Positions 1 through 14,600 of a stretch of DNA of 57,615 bases are shown here, piece by piece. The notes under the pieces were generated by a model that was given only the letters and a program-made list of their open reading frames with translations, made no database searches and was not told the DNA's origin. Numbering within the stretch: the first letter of the stretch is position 1; every line of letters begins with the position of its first letter. Source of the DNA: JANXLS01 sp038227045 (GTDB lineage Bacteria > Planctomycetota > SZUA-567 > H5-PLA8); assembly GCA_038227045.1 (NCBI GenBank), contig JBBRQD010000024.1, positions 1 through 57,615 of the forward strand. The letters run 5' to 3'. The translations under genes were made by a program, and so were the position numbers.

Positions 1-102
1 AGCGCGGCAAAAGGCTGGAGGAAATTAAATAAATCGGAGTTGTTGGCAGACGTGATCAAGCTTGTTCGTTTCGTGGATGGCATCAAGGAAAACGCCGCAT
101 GA
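1..102 (+). mobile_element. C-terminal fragment of a repeated ORF, probably a transposase
   Basis: Frame 1 is open from the window edge to a TGA at 100-102 and gives 33 residues ending in VRFVDGIKENAA. The same reading frame is present, inverted, at the other end of the window. A short basic-acidic tail ending just before the edge of a repeat is typical of transposase C-termini. I see some resemblance to endings of IS630-like transposases, but no catalytic motif lies inside the window, and the TA target expected for IS630 is not visible at the junction. The family call is therefore weak. Confidence 0.5.
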
Positions 103-140
103 TTTCAACATCGCCATCCACATCATTTGACAATTGCTCC
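3..140. repeat. Left copy of 138-bp terminal inverted repeat
   Basis: Bases 3-140 are the exact reverse complement of 57478-57615, with no mismatch over 138 bp; similarity stops abruptly at 140/141 (G here, A in the other copy). The segment covers the 3' end of an ORF plus about 38 bp of non-coding DNA, which is what the end of an insertion sequence looks like. It most likely marks a contig that breaks inside a multicopy mobile element. The family cannot be named from the end alone. Confidence 0.9.
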
Positions 141-296
141 GCGGAATTGTATGCGGAAGCCAAGGAGCTCGTTTTGCCTATCCCAAGCTATTATTACGTC
201 GACCGGCCTTTTCTCCTCTACATCATAAAGCGCGGAGCCGCCCATCCCATTTTTGCCGCGTGGATCGATAACGCGGAACTATTGCAAAAGCGGTAA
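141..296 (+). pseudogene. Serpin-like C-terminal remnant, cut by the mobile repeat
   Basis: Immediately inside the repeat edge an open frame runs 51 residues to a stop at 296. It contains VDRPFLLYIIKRG followed by PIFAAWIDNAELL. This resembles the conserved serpin ending, where a DRPFLF-I segment is followed by an ILF-GRV-NP segment. All of the N-terminal part, including the reactive-centre loop, is missing. The frame continues upstream into the repeat by chance, reaching an ATG at 99, but that part is shared with the other end of the window and is not serpin. The gene was probably disrupted by insertion of the element. The homology is a by-eye judgement; a coincidental ORF remains possible. 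Confidence 0.4.
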
Positions 297-311
297 ACCT
301 TTCCATCAGCC

Positions 312-340
312 TTGTCAATCGCAGCCCTCGATTGTATAAA
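312..340 (+). promoter_or_regulatory. Sigma-70-type promoter of ilvE
   Basis: TTGTCA (312-317) is followed after 17 bp by TATAAA (335-340). Both hexamers match the consensus at five of six positions and the spacing is optimal. Transcription would begin near 347, leaving a leader of about 55 bases before the ATG at 403. I see no riboswitch or attenuator-like peptide in that leader. Confidence 0.6.
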
Positions 341-402
341 TAATATCGAGAAAACACTGCGTATATGTTTTCTCGATTTGACGCCGATGCGGAGCTACGA
401 CG

Positions 403-1419
403 ATGGCTGGATTTGGAAGCGACTTTACTCCACATATTCTGAAGCAGCGTTATGCCGACGGCCGCTGGGAAAAAGCGGAGATCTTGCCGTTTGAGTCCTT
501 CACGCTCTCGCCGGCCACGGTCGTCTTTCACTACGGCCAGGAGATCTTCGAAGGCTTCAAAGCCTATCGCCAGCCCGACGGTTCCTGCTGCCTCTTCCGT
601 CCACAGCGCAACCTCGCGCGCCTGAACAAATCCGCCGCGCGCCTGAGCATGCCCGCGATCGACGAAAAACAGGCGCTGGCCGATATCTCCGCGCTGATCC
701 GTGCCGACAAAATAAAGATTCCCGAGCGCCCCGAGACGCTGTACATCCGCCCCTTTATGTTTGGCACCGACACCGTCATCCGCGTGAATCCGTCCGCGAC
801 CTACACGTTTTGCACGATCGTCTGCGTGGTCGGCGATTATTTCGGCGGCGGCGACGCGCGCGGCGTGCGCCTGCGCACCGAAACCGAATTCGTGCGCGCG
901 GCCCCCGGCGGAACGGGCGCGGCCAAATGCGGCGGCAACTACGCAGCCTCGCTCGCGGCCCAAGGCCGCGCCGCGAAGGAAGGCTTCGAGCAAGTCGTCT
1001 GGCTTGACGCCAAAGAGCACCGCTACATCGAAGAAATGGGCGGGATGAACATCATGTTCGTGATCGGCGACACGCTCGTCACGCCATCGACGGACTCCGG
1101 CTCGATTCTCGAAGGCATCACCCGCGCTTCGCTGATCGACCTCGCGCGCTCAATGGGCCGCAAAGTCGAGGAACGCCCGATTGCCGTCGAAGAATTAATT
1201 GCCGCGCAAAAGTCCGGGCTGTTGAAAGAATCTTTCGCCTGCGGCACCGCGGCGGTCATCTCACCCATCCGCGAAATTATGCATCGCGGGGAAGTCCTGT
1301 ATCGAAACGACGGAACGAAGCCCGGCGAGTTGACGATGCAGTTGCGCAAGAGTCTGATGGACATTCAATTCGGATTGGCACCCGATCCGTTTGGCTGGCG
1401 GCATAAGCTTGAATTGTAA
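403..1419 (+). CDS. ilvE: Branched-chain amino acid aminotransferase (class IV PLP, BCAT II type)
   Basis: This 338-residue PLP enzyme transfers the amino group between glutamate and the 2-keto acids of leucine, isoleucine and valine, the last step of their synthesis and the first of their breakdown, in the cytosol. The PLP-binding lysine is K175 in GTGAAKCGGNYA, the signature of the eukaryotic-like (type II) branch. FEGFKAYR near residue 50 and YIEEMGGMN near 210, whose glutamate contacts PLP, also fit. Length is normal for the family. The ATG at 403 has GGAG at 391-394 and a good promoter at 312-340. The gene stands alone and faces away from the minus-strand block that follows. A short weak hairpin overlaps its stop codon. 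Confidence 0.95.
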   Translation: MAGFGSDFTPHILKQRYADGRWEKAEILPFESFTLSPATVVFHYGQEIFEGFKAYRQPDGSCCLFRPQRNLARLNKSAARLSMPAIDEKQALADISALIRADKIKIPERPETLYIRPFMFGTDTVIRVNPSATYTFCTIVCVVGDYFGGGDARGVRLRTETEFVRAAPGGTGAAKCGGNYAASLAAQGRAAKEGFEQVVWLDAKEHRYIEEMGGMNIMFVIGDTLVTPSTDSGSILEGITRASLIDLARSMGRKVEERPIAVEELIAAQKSGLLKESFACGTAAVISPIREIMHRGEVLYRNDGTKPGELTMQLRKSLMDIQFGLAPDPFGWRHKLEL

Positions 1420-1448
1420 GTCACTCTTACAGGCTGGCGTTTAAATTG

Positions 1449-1490
1449 AACGCGGATGGACGCTGATTACCGCAGATGGACGCGGATAAA
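1449..1490. repeat. CGCGGAT-rich intergenic repeat fragment
   Basis: This 42-bp stretch repeats GCGGATGGACGC-type words. A related, partly inverted copy lies at 45820-45865 (ATCTGCGGTAATCCGCG). It sits between two convergent genes. It looks like a degenerate copy of a dispersed intergenic repeat, not coding sequence. Confidence 0.5.
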
Positions 1491-1505
1491 GTCAAGATGG
1501 GTAAT

Positions 1506-2567
1506 TTATCTTCGTTCATCTGCGCTGATCTGAAGCGTCAACTTGCGCTTCTCTTCATCCGAAAGAACTCCCGCTTCCACCGAATTTCGAGTGCATTGCC
1601 TTAAGTCCTCGGACGTCAATTCAAGGCGCGACGCGAAAGCGTATTCGTCGCCGATGGTTGTCCCGCACATCACAGGATCGTCCGTACTGATGGTGACACA
1701 ACACCCGGCATCATAGAGCCGCTTTATCGGGTGCGCCGCTTCGCTGGCGACAGCCCGCGTTTGCAAATTTGACGTTGGACAAATCTCAAGAGGAATGCGT
1801 TCACGCGCCAGGCGCGCCACCAAATCGCGATCGGCAATCGCTCCCACGCCGTGCCCGATTCGGTCCGCTTTGAACACATCCAGCGCGTCGATGACATGGC
1901 GCGGACCGTTGACGCCCGGATCTTCGCCCGCGTGAATCGTGATCAGTTTGCCTGCTTCTTTCCACTCGCGGAACGGTCGAATAAAATCCGATGCGTCGGC
2001 GGATTCGTCGCCCGCCAAATCGAGTCCTTTAATCTGTTGACCGATGGGACGATGAAGCAGATCGAGCGACGACTTGTTCACCGCGCAGCCGAATCCCCGG
2101 TTGCACGTCAAAATAAATTCGAGAGGATAATCCCCCTGCCGCCGCACGGCATCGCTTGCGGCATCCATGACCACAGCGGATGCTTCTTCAACGAGTGAAA
2201 GCGGTGGATTTGCATTCGTCCCCGCATCGCCTTTGAGCAGTCTGCGCGCAAAAAAAACAGGCGAAAACCGGATTTCTCGATAACAGGCCAGACCTAGTTG
2301 CCGGATGCTTTCGAAAACAAGCCGCTCGATTTCCTTCAATGTTCCATAGTGAAAACGCAGCGGTTCGAACTTGGCGAGAAACGGTTTGAAACCCGGAGCC
2401 GCTCCCTTCGGAACCGTGACGGCGGCTTTGAAATCGTCCAACGACGCATACCGGCCAGGTTCGTTTCGCTGCGAGAATTCCCAAAGCGTTTCCAGATGCA
2501 GCGCGCCTTCCAGGTGGCAATGCAGCTCGGCCTTGGGGATCGCTTCAATCTCGGCTGGTGAAATCAT
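1506..2567 (-). CDS. add: Adenosine deaminase family amidohydrolase
   Basis: This 353-residue zinc hydrolase deaminates adenosine (or adenine, or another adenosine-like substrate) in the cytosol. Metal ligands are visible: H16 and H18 in ELHCHLEGA, the histidine of ITIHAGED near 212, and the aspartates of STDDPVMCG near 293. RIGHGVGA and EICPTSNLQT are further family signatures. Length matches bacterial Add (about 330-350). The ATG at 2567 overlaps the end of the upstream gene by 23 bp, so the two are probably co-transcribed. The sequence alone does not separate true adenosine deaminase from adenine or aminodeoxyfutalosine deaminases. Confidence 0.9.
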   Translation of the reverse strand: MISPAEIEAIPKAELHCHLEGALHLETLWEFSQRNEPGRYASLDDFKAAVTVPKGAAPGFKPFLAKFEPLRFHYGTLKEIERLVFESIRQLGLACYREIRFSPVFFARRLLKGDAGTNANPPLSLVEEASAVVMDAASDAVRRQGDYPLEFILTCNRGFGCAVNKSSLDLLHRPIGQQIKGLDLAGDESADASDFIRPFREWKEAGKLITIHAGEDPGVNGPRHVIDALDVFKADRIGHGVGAIADRDLVARLARERIPLEICPTSNLQTRAVASEAAHPIKRLYDAGCCVTISTDDPVMCGTTIGDEYAFASRLELTSEDLRQCTRNSVEAGVLSDEEKRKLTLQISADERR

Positions 2568-3441
2568 GTTTGGATTCTTTGCCCGGGCGTTTGCGCAATC
2601 GCGCCGCGTCGATCCAGCGCATCAGCGTCATCAACGCGTGCCGCGATTCTTTTAATTTCGGCGTCACGCTCGGATCGCAGATAATCGGGCCGCGATAACC
2701 GGCTTCGTGAAGCTGATCGACGATGTCCTCCCAGGGCAGCACGCCCTTTCCCAGGCTCGACCACTCGGCGCCCGCCATGCCTTTGCGCACGCCGTCGCGC
2801 AGATGAACCGTTTTCAAAACCGGCAGCACCGTCTCGATTTCGTCCAGGCCCGAACCATCGCCCGCCGCAAAACTTTCGCCGGCGTCCCAATCCAAGCCCA
2901 GATTCGGCGCGTCGATTTCAGCAATCAAGGCCACGGCTTCGGCTGCCGTCCCCGCGCACGTTTCATGATGCGTGCGCAACACCACTTCGATTTTCGCAGA
3001 CGCCGCCTTCTCGATAAACTCGATCATTGCATCCAGGCCTTCGTCGTCCGGCACGACAATCCCAGCGACGTCGCCGTCGCCCTCAGGAACATCGCCTAAA
3101 TCATCGACATGGCATCCAAAAATCGATACGCGCGAGCAATTCAAGCGTGTCGCCAAACCAATTAAATTCGCGACGCGCTCATCCGACGGAATGCCATCCT
3201 CGTCAATTGGCTTGCTGAAAAAATCCGTCGCAATCTGCGTCACGCGAAAGCGTTTCAGATGCACCGCTTTTTCAGCCATCGTCAGCCAGCGCGGGTCGGC
3301 GTCGAGAGCCCCGTCCAGCCCCAACTGCCGCAATTCGAACTCCCGGCACCCGCACTCGAGCAACAGTTCCAGAGCGGTATTGAGGTCCGACGATATTTGA
3401 TCGCTGACAATCGACGCGCGCATTTTGGATTCCAAATTCAT
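2545..3441 (-). CDS. Sugar phosphate isomerase/epimerase-like TIM-barrel protein
   Basis: About 298 residues of the AP-endonuclease-2/xylose-isomerase-like TIM barrel, a fold whose members isomerise or epimerise sugars and keto sugars using a divalent metal. Features are VVLRTHHETCAG (strand with histidines and a glutamate), LGLDWDAGESFAAG, VLKTVHLRDG, and a final GYRGPIICDPS. The open frame extends upstream to 3609 into secA, but that extension is basic and unrelated, so I start at the ATG at 3441; the ATG at 3423 is an alternative with a slightly better GGA upstream. It follows secA by about 115 bp and overlaps the adenosine deaminase. Substrate unknown. Confidence 0.75.
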   Translation of the reverse strand: MNLESKMRASIVSDQISSDLNTALELLLECGCREFELRQLGLDGALDADPRWLTMAEKAVHLKRFRVTQIATDFFSKPIDEDGIPSDERVANLIGLATRLNCSRVSIFGCHVDDLGDVPEGDGDVAGIVVPDDEGLDAMIEFIEKAASAKIEVVLRTHHETCAGTAAEAVALIAEIDAPNLGLDWDAGESFAAGDGSGLDEIETVLPVLKTVHLRDGVRKGMAGAEWSSLGKGVLPWEDIVDQLHEAGYRGPIICDPSVTPKLKESRHALMTLMRWIDAARLRKRPGKESKHDFTSRD

Positions 3442-3556
3442 TTCTGGAGTGCTGGCCAGACAGAGAGACAAGGAGCAACTGCTTTTGACGCCAAGCGCTG
3501 TTTTGCTTCTCTCCTTGTCTCCCGGTCTCCTTGTCTGCCGTTTCTTTGTCTGCCGT

Positions 3557-7096
<3,540 letters not shown>

Positions 7097-7165
7097 GGCA
7101 ACAAGCTCCTTTTATAAAATTAGAGTGCGAAGTTCCGAATGACGACAGGGGGAACAACGACTCCT

Positions 7166-7501
7166 TTAAGGAGCGGCATGCTGGTGGGAACTGAGCGTGT
7201 GGGCGTAGCGGGGATCGAACGATGCGAATCGGCCGCTGTCCGAGCGATCGACACTAGCAACCGTGCCGAGCGAGTGCGCGCCGGACATTCGGTCGAGCGC
7301 GCGAATCTGGTTGGTGGCTTCCTTGGCCAAAAACACCCGCGCGTTGCGGGCGGCCAAAGGCGCGGCGGCATTCATCGCCCAGGACAAGCAGGGTTGTGGC
7401 GAGGCGACAACGGGCTCGTTGGACACCGCCGTCGTAACCGCCGCGGCAAGCAGCATAGCCGCAGGCGCGCCAACCTTGATTTTAAGCGACGAATACCTCA
7501 T
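7166..7501 (-). CDS. Small putative secreted protein
   Basis: An ORF of 111 residues beginning MRYSSLKIKV, with a hydrophobic alanine-rich stretch (residues about 11-28) that could be a signal peptide. No domain is recognised. It lies between the parvulin gene (62 bp upstream) and secA (about 70 bp downstream) on the same strand, so it may belong to that operon. No convincing ribosome-binding site precedes the ATG. The opposite strand also has open frames here, so this call is tentative. Confidence 0.4.
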   Translation of the reverse strand: MRYSSLKIKVGAPAAMLLAAAVTTAVSNEPVVASPQPCLSWAMNAAAPLAARNARVFLAKEATNQIRALDRMSGAHSLGTVASVDRSDSGRFASFDPRYAHTLSSHQHAAP

Positions 7502-7563
7502 GCGAAGAGTGTGTATACTCCAAAATGGGGAGAATTTCAATACGAATTAAACGCGCCCGCCGC

Positions 7564-8685
7564 TCATTCTTTCTTCGCCGCCAGCAAATGCTCCGGCGGA
7601 TCTTTTTGAAGCACTTCGATGTAACTGTCGCGTTTTAGCCGCTCGTGCATTTGCTTTTTCTTCTGCTTCACTTTTTCGGTGTAAACAAGCCGCTCCGCCC
7701 TGTCGCTGGAATCTTCGAAACTCTTCGTGTGCGCCTCTTGATGGCCCAGCCTCTGAAGCAGCACATACCAGGTGCCCGCGTCGATCGGATCGGATATGCC
7801 GTTATTTTTTAGTCCTCCCGCGATCTTCTCTTCGGCAGGAAACGCGCCGGATGGAAGGTCGGTCTGGCCGTTGCGCGTGATCAGCCCTCCGGCCGCCGCG
7901 AATTGCGGATCGTCGCTGATTTTTGCCGCGACTTCGGCGAAGTCTTTGCCTTTTTCGATCGAATCCTTGGTCAGGCGCGCCGCCTGCAGCGCGATTTCGG
8001 GGGTTGTGAATTTATCCTTCGCGATCCGGATGCGGCGCAGACGCCATGCCTCGGTCTGGCCAAACTGTTCGGGATGCTTGTCGTAGTATTCCTTGACCTC
8101 GGTCGGACGGACCGTGATTGCGCCCATTTCCATCGCGAGGATGTCCTGGCGGAACAATTCCTTCGACAGATTGTCCTCCCACTGCTGCATCGTCTGCCCA
8201 CGGCGCTTCAGCGCTTTACGCAGTTCCTCTTCTCCACCCGACGCCGCGATCAGATCGTGCCGCATTTTACGAATAGCGTCGGCTTCGAGCCGATGGAACA
8301 TCTCCATCGCCTTGTCGGAACCGAGCACAGCTCCGGCGCGTTGTAAATAAAAATTGATAATCTCGCGCTTGCGCTTTTCGGCGCGCTGATCGAGCAGTTT
8401 GTCCTGAGTCGCCGTGTCGAGCGCCTCGGCCCAGGCCAGCCGAATCGCCTGATCGAGATTCGCGGCCGACAGTTCTCCGCGCCGCAGCTTGTCTTGAATC
8501 AAAAGGTAGCTGTCGTAATACAGCATCTCGACATCGCGCACGGCCACGTTCTGGTCGTTGACCTTGATGGCGACCGCATTCGTCATGAGGCGGCCGCCGT
8601 CCCCGGATTGTTCAGCCCGAGCAGGACGGGACATCAGCGGCGCAGTGGCTGCGATCAATAGGAGCGTCGAGAGCGCGCGTTTCAT
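7564..8685 (-). CDS. Parvulin-type peptidyl-prolyl isomerase (SurA/PpiC-like)
   Basis: A 373-residue exported chaperone/isomerase that probably helps fold or deliver outer-membrane proteins. It begins MKRALSTLLLIAATAPLMS with a signal peptide ending near ARA. A SurA-like helical N-domain (about 60-210) follows, then a parvulin core with WRLRRIRIAK, KDFAEVAAKISDDP, AAAGGLI and WYVLLQRLGH (about 220-325). The C-terminal tail is lysine-rich. A TTG at 8691 would add two residues; I prefer the ATG at 8685, which starts two bases after the stop of the FHA-AsmA gene and indicates translational coupling. Its position after an AsmA-like gene and before secA fits a role in envelope biogenesis. Confidence 0.8.
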   Translation of the reverse strand: MKRALSTLLLIAATAPLMSRPARAEQSGDGGRLMTNAVAIKVNDQNVAVRDVEMLYYDSYLLIQDKLRRGELSAANLDQAIRLAWAEALDTATQDKLLDQRAEKRKREIINFYLQRAGAVLGSDKAMEMFHRLEADAIRKMRHDLIAASGGEEELRKALKRRGQTMQQWEDNLSKELFRQDILAMEMGAITVRPTEVKEYYDKHPEQFGQTEAWRLRRIRIAKDKFTTPEIALQAARLTKDSIEKGKDFAEVAAKISDDPQFAAAGGLITRNGQTDLPSGAFPAEEKIAGGLKNNGISDPIDAGTWYVLLQRLGHQEAHTKSFEDSSDRAERLVYTEKVKQKKKQMHERLKRDSYIEVLQKDPPEHLLAAKKE

Positions 8686-8687
8686 GA

Positions 8688-11600
8688 TCAAGGATTTCCG
8701 TTTTTGAGTGGAGTGGCACTTTTTTCCGGCGCGGGAACTGGAAGCGGTGCCGGAACCGGAACTTTAGTTGGAGCCGGCGCCGGCTGCTTTTCCGGGACGG
8801 GCGCGGGCTTGACAGGAGTCGGCGCCAGTGGATTGGCTGGATCGGTAACCGGAACGGGCGGCGGAGGAGGCGGTGGTGGCGGTGGCTCGGGTTCCGCGAA
8901 TAATAAAATCTTCAGCGATTCAAGCGGACTCAGCAGCGGACCCTTCGGACGATCGCCGACGCTCATCGCAGCCGCTTCCATCAATTTGGGCGGCATTTTG
9001 ACCGCGCGATCCACAATCGTTTCCTTGGCCAGGCGCGACGACAACGTGCCCGGAAGCCCCACGCCATGGCGATCGGCCAGCGATGCCGCCGCGTCAAGCG
9101 AAGCGTCCGCCTTGCCCCAGACACGCAGCAGATTTTCGCGCGCCTTGGCCAGCGAATCCACGTCGGTGATAGCGTCGACGCCGAAGAGCGTGAGACGCGC
9201 GACGGCGCGCGTTTCCGCCCATGGAAATTTGATCGACGGGGCGGAGAGCGGGCCGGAAATCCGCAGCGGCATCCGGCCGGCGCGCATCGCGGTCAGAAAC
9301 ACGTCGCGCGTCGTCGCAGGCCATTTTTGCAGCGACAGGCGCTCTTGCGCGTCTATGGGCAACGCCATCGGATAGATCAGCACTTCGTCAGCAAACGATT
9401 CGTCGGCGAGACTGAGTTTCAGATTGCGGATTTGAATATCGAATCCCACGCACGCGCCTTTTCCCTTCAACTCAAATGGCTCGAACGCCGCCAGGCCTTT
9501 GTCGATCCGCACCGTGGGCGAGAACGATTCGAATTCCCAGCGCGCCGATTCGACGCCGTATACTTTCGCAAAATACAACTCCACGCACGCCAGAAATCCG
9601 TCGAACACAGTCGCCGTGTTGGACGCCGGTCCACTCGCGGTCATGCTCATTTCAACCGGCGATACGGACTCCGCGAGGGACGCGCGCGCGAGCACGGTAG
9701 AGCGCCCCGCTGCGTGGTGCTTGAAATAATCCATCCACGGCAGCGAAGGCACGGCACCGCCCGTCGGGGCGATGGGCGCGCCGATCGAGAAATTCTGAAT
9801 ATCGAATTTCAACGCGCCGTTCCAGCTTAGCCGGTCCATGCCGTTGAAATCGATGCCGCCGAACGGACCCTGGGCGCCGAACTTGCCGCAGACCGCGTAA
9901 CGCACCGGATCGGGCTTTTCGCCGCCCAGCAAAGTGCACAAATCGCCATCGGTGAAACTGACGCGCTGGCTGTGCCGCAGCCCCGTTATCTGGCTGAGCG
10001 CGTCGCCGGCGATTCCGGTCCTCGCGGCCACCTTCGAGAAATCGTACTCGGCATCCTCCAGCTTCAACCGGCCGCCGATGAACGACGTGGTCAACATCGG
10101 AATAGTCAGTTTGAGATCCTTAAAAATGGCGTTGCGCGCATCGAAGTTGGCGGCATCGAACGGTTCGAAGCACAGACACGGCGCTTTGATGCCCACCGTT
10201 AAAAACAGCTTCGAAACGGCCGGCCAATCCATCGCGCCCATTTGCGGCCCGTCGGGCGCAATCGCTTTCAGCGCGCCTCGCAACACGGCGAGATGTCCCC
10301 GTGTCACCGGCTTTTCACATTCGACATCGCCGCTGATTTCAAGCGGGAGGCCTTGAGCCGCCGCCGCCTGGCGCAAATTGAATTTAGGATCGGCGGATTT
10401 CACGCGCAGTTTGGGTATTGAAATCCTCTGGTCTTTGTAGACCATGGTGCCGCCCGTTGCGACATTGGGCACGATGCGATGCAGTTCCGCCGTGAAATTT
10501 TTGCACGCGATCTCCGCCGCCGAGACCCGCACGCGGCCGGCGAATTCAACCGCGCTTTCCTTGGATACCACGATGTGGACGCCTTCGAGATCCCCTTCGA
10601 GTTCGAGCGCGTCGGTTCCCGGCTGCAAGCCAAAACGGCGCGGATCGTTTGCGTCAAATTTAAACCAGAGCTTCGGCGACATCGAGCCCATCAACGCGGC
10701 CATGCCGCCGTTGTAACTGAACGAAATATTTTTCAACCGGCCGGTTCCGCCCGCGCTTTGAGGCGCCAGCAGCCACATTTCAGGCAATGCCGCAAGTTCG
10801 AACGACGGCGATTCGACGCGCGCCTCAAGCCGGTCGCCTTTCAGGTCGAACGCCGGGATCGATCCAGAGCACTCCAGCGCCGCGCTCTTGATGCTGAATT
10901 TCTCCGCCGAGAACTGCGCGCCGGCACCGTTTGGCGGCGTGACAAAATTGTTCACGATGAATTCGCCGAATTTGCCGGTCGCGGTCAACTTTCCAATGGA
11001 TGTCGGCAAGACGCCGCGCGTCGACGCGCAGCCTTCCAGTTCGACCTTGAACGGCTCCTTTGCCGGTTTTTCGAATTCGAATTTCAGCGCGGGAATACTG
11101 GCGCGGAAGCTGCTTTCGTCGAAGACCACATTTCCGTGAATCGCCGCCGCGCTGTCCTTGCTCAGCGAAAGTCCCAGTTCCACTTTCCACGGATTCGAAA
11201 GTGTCACAACCGGCGCGGATGCTTCTTCAGACGACGACAGGCGCACCTTCAAATCGCTCCGAAATACCCCGTTCAGACGCCACGTATCGGGATAATTGGG
11301 GTCGCGCGCCAACTGCACCTGGTCCGCACGCCACACGCCTTGCGGTTCCCACGTGCGCTCGATAATTCCCGCGAACAGCGTCGGCACTTTGCGCGCCCCC
11401 CCCGCCCCGTTGAATGTCCGCACGAGCCATTCACGGAACGGCTTCGCGTCGACTTCCAGCGCGTGAATGGTGAACTCCTTGCCCAGATGATCGAAGAACG
11501 CCGACGGGCCGCTTTCGTCCAGCCAGCCAAACGCGCGCTCGGCCAGCGTCGAATTGTTCGGCTGCGTGGGAAACAGACGCGCTGAAATGCCCCGCACTTT

Positions 11601-14600
11601 GGCCAGCGTCCCGCTGGCGTTCAATGCCGTGACGTAGAACCCCCCGTTCTGGTGAAAATCGAAGCGCTTCAAATCGAGCGCGTCGCGCGAGCGGTCGAAC
11701 GCCACTTCGAGATCGAGAGTACCGGAGACGGGATCGGCGGGATCGAGGATGCGCAGCGACTTGAGCAGCACCGCCGCCTCGGGCGAAATCGTCCCGGAGA
11801 TATCCATTCCCGCCAGCGCATCGGTCCAGGTCTTGTTCGCCGCGGTTCGCAAGCCGGGCAATGCGAGCAGATCGAGATCCCGGACGCTCACGGCAAACTT
11901 GCCGAGACTGCCTTCCACTTTCAAGCGGTCGAGGTTCAGCAGGCGCAGTTTGTCCGGCTCCTCCGGATTCGCGCTCAGGCATTGTTCGTACGACCCGGCC
12001 AGATCGAACGACAATTTCGGTTCCAACCACTCGCCCCGGCCGGTCGCCGTCACCTCGCCGGGCTTGCCCCGCAACACCGCCTTGAATCCCGCCAGCGTGT
12101 TGAAACTGAATTCGACGTGGTCCGTCGCATTCTGCGTTTCGCTCGACACCCGCTTGATCTTGACGCGCCCTTCCTGATGGATCGATCCGGTCAAAATGGA
12201 GTCGGTGTAAAGCGCCAGCAGTTCGGTGCTCAGTTTTCCGTTTGCGTCCTGCTTTAAAAACATTTCGATGTACGGCCGGAAGCGATCGCTGAACGCGGCA
12301 ATATCCGCATCGATTTTCACGCCGGGTTCGCCGGTTTCCTTGCCATTGATATCGAGATGCACCAGTTCGATCGCCTCGCAGCCGTCGCGCCGCGTGCAAT
12401 TCGCCTCGACGTTGACGTCCAGCCGTTTCTCACCTCCCGAAAACGTATGCACGGTCAGCGACAAATAGGGCAGCGCGCCCAGCAATTTGGGATCGAGCGT
12501 CTCGCGCATCAGCTTGTTGTAGTACACAATCAATTCGAGTTTCACGGGCGCGGGATCCGGATTCCATTGCCGCGACGCCGTGCCCGCCGCATGCATGCCG
12601 ATGACGTGTTTCTTGCCGTGAACCATCACCTCCAGTGCGAAATCTTCCTCCAGCGGTTTCTTGAAACCGAACAGCGACAGAATCGGCCAGAACTCACGGC
12701 AGAATTCGCGGCCGTGGAGATCGAGCTTGAATTTCGCCTCCGCCGCCATCCGATCGTCCTTCTGCTTGAATTCGATGCGCGACGCCGTTTCGCTGCGCGC
12801 CGCAAACGACGACGCCAGCAGGGAGAATTGCGCCACGTCCACATAATCCAATTCGCCGTTCTCGTCGCGTTGCGCGGTGCCGATGCACTCGAAACTCAGC
12901 GGCAACGGCTGCTTGACCATGCGCGCCGGGTCGGTGGGTTTCTTCGCTTCTTCAGGCACCATCACATAGGTGTCGTGTCCGGCGAATTTCGCAACGATTC
13001 GAAGCCCTTTTTTCGCGTCGACGATCAGATCCGCACTGCCGGTCAGCGAGCCGCCCAGGCTCCCGTCGAGCTTCAAGCGCTGCCCGACATCGGTGTTCAG
13101 CAATTGCTGCAGCCCGCAGTTCAACTCCACCAGATATTGGCTCGTGCCATTGTTGGGATTCAACTGCCCCTGCGACCGCAGCGTCAGAAAGGCCGGTTCG
13201 CTGCGCGCCGGATTCGTCCAGCTCTCGAGCTTCAGATCCACTTTTTTCGGAACGAACGACGCACCCTCTTTGTCCTCTTTGACCAGATGCAGCTCGCCGC
13301 ATTGCAGTTTGCTTGAAATATTGCCGAACGATGGCTGGCCCTCTTCCTTGATCGACACCAGGCTGTCGCTGTTGATGCGGCCGCTGAGCGTAATATCGCG
13401 CGGGCTAGGCGCATCGATCTTGACATTCCCATTGATCGGTTTGCCCAGCACCACCTTGAAATTCGCGCCGTGCGGTTCCCAGGCGTAGCCGAAATGTTCG
13501 AAGACGCGCGCCAGATCGAAATTGCCCATCTCTATCACCAGCGATTCGACGGACAGTTTTGACGGATCGATGGCGCACATTTCGTCGATCACCCCGAAGC
13601 GTCCCGAAACCGAAAGCGTGCCCTGTTTCGGCGGCACGGGCTGAGCGCTTACCTGCATCTCGCATTTTTCGATTTCAATGGGCTGCCCCGCGCCTTTCAT
13701 GCGCAACACCAACTCGATTTTTTCCAGGCTTGTTTCGCCGATATTGTTGAATGGATCGCGGAGACGCACCACCGCGCTGTTGATTTTCAGCAGAAAATTC
13801 AGGTGCGAGAACGGCAATTTGCCGCCCTGCATACCGTTCGATTTCTGGAGTATGTCGTCGATGTTCAGCGAACCGTCCAGTTTCGAACGCTCCAATGTGA
13901 TTTCGGGCACGCGGCCGCTGGGATCTTCCTTGATCGTAATTTCGAGATTGCGAACGTCGCGTTTCCAACTCGTGATGAATGCCAACGCATCCAGCTTGAC
14001 GACAAGGCTGGGTATCTGCACGAAATACGGCGACGATGTTTGAAAATCGAGACGTTCTTTGATTCTCATGTTGGAGACGTCGATCTGGCCGGCCCAAAAG
14101 TGCACGTCGAACCGGTCGATTTCAACGTCTTCGGCGGGCCGCCCCAGCGCCTTATGCACGGCGTCCTGAACCATTTGCCGCAGCGAGTCGTCGCTGAGCA
14201 CAATGTACCGGACATAGCCGAACGCCAGCGCCAGCAGGGCCGCGGTGCCCAAAATGGAATAGCTCACAAGGCGAATCCATTTGTGCGACCAGAGACCCTC
14301 GCGCTTCGGGCGGTTGCGCTGCAATTTCAATTGAATCGCGCCGATCGCCAGGCTCTGACCGGAGAGCACCGTCGCCGGACCCGTTATGAGGCTGCCTTCG
14401 ACCGTGATGGCCGCGCGCGACGTATCGGTGGAGGCTTCGGGATGGGCGGGGCGAATCAGAATTCGGTCGCCGTCGGCGCGCAGGTAGGCGTGCACAGGCA
14501 TAATGCCATCGCCGCGAATGCAGATTTCACACGTCGCATCACTCCCGACGCGGCTCTCCCCTGGAGGAAGATGAAACGAGCCGAGCGCCCCGAATAACGA

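Noticed and set aside
223..1020. Minus-strand 265-residue frame over ilvE
   Set aside because: Lies within the antisense of a clear aminotransferase and has no motif of its own.
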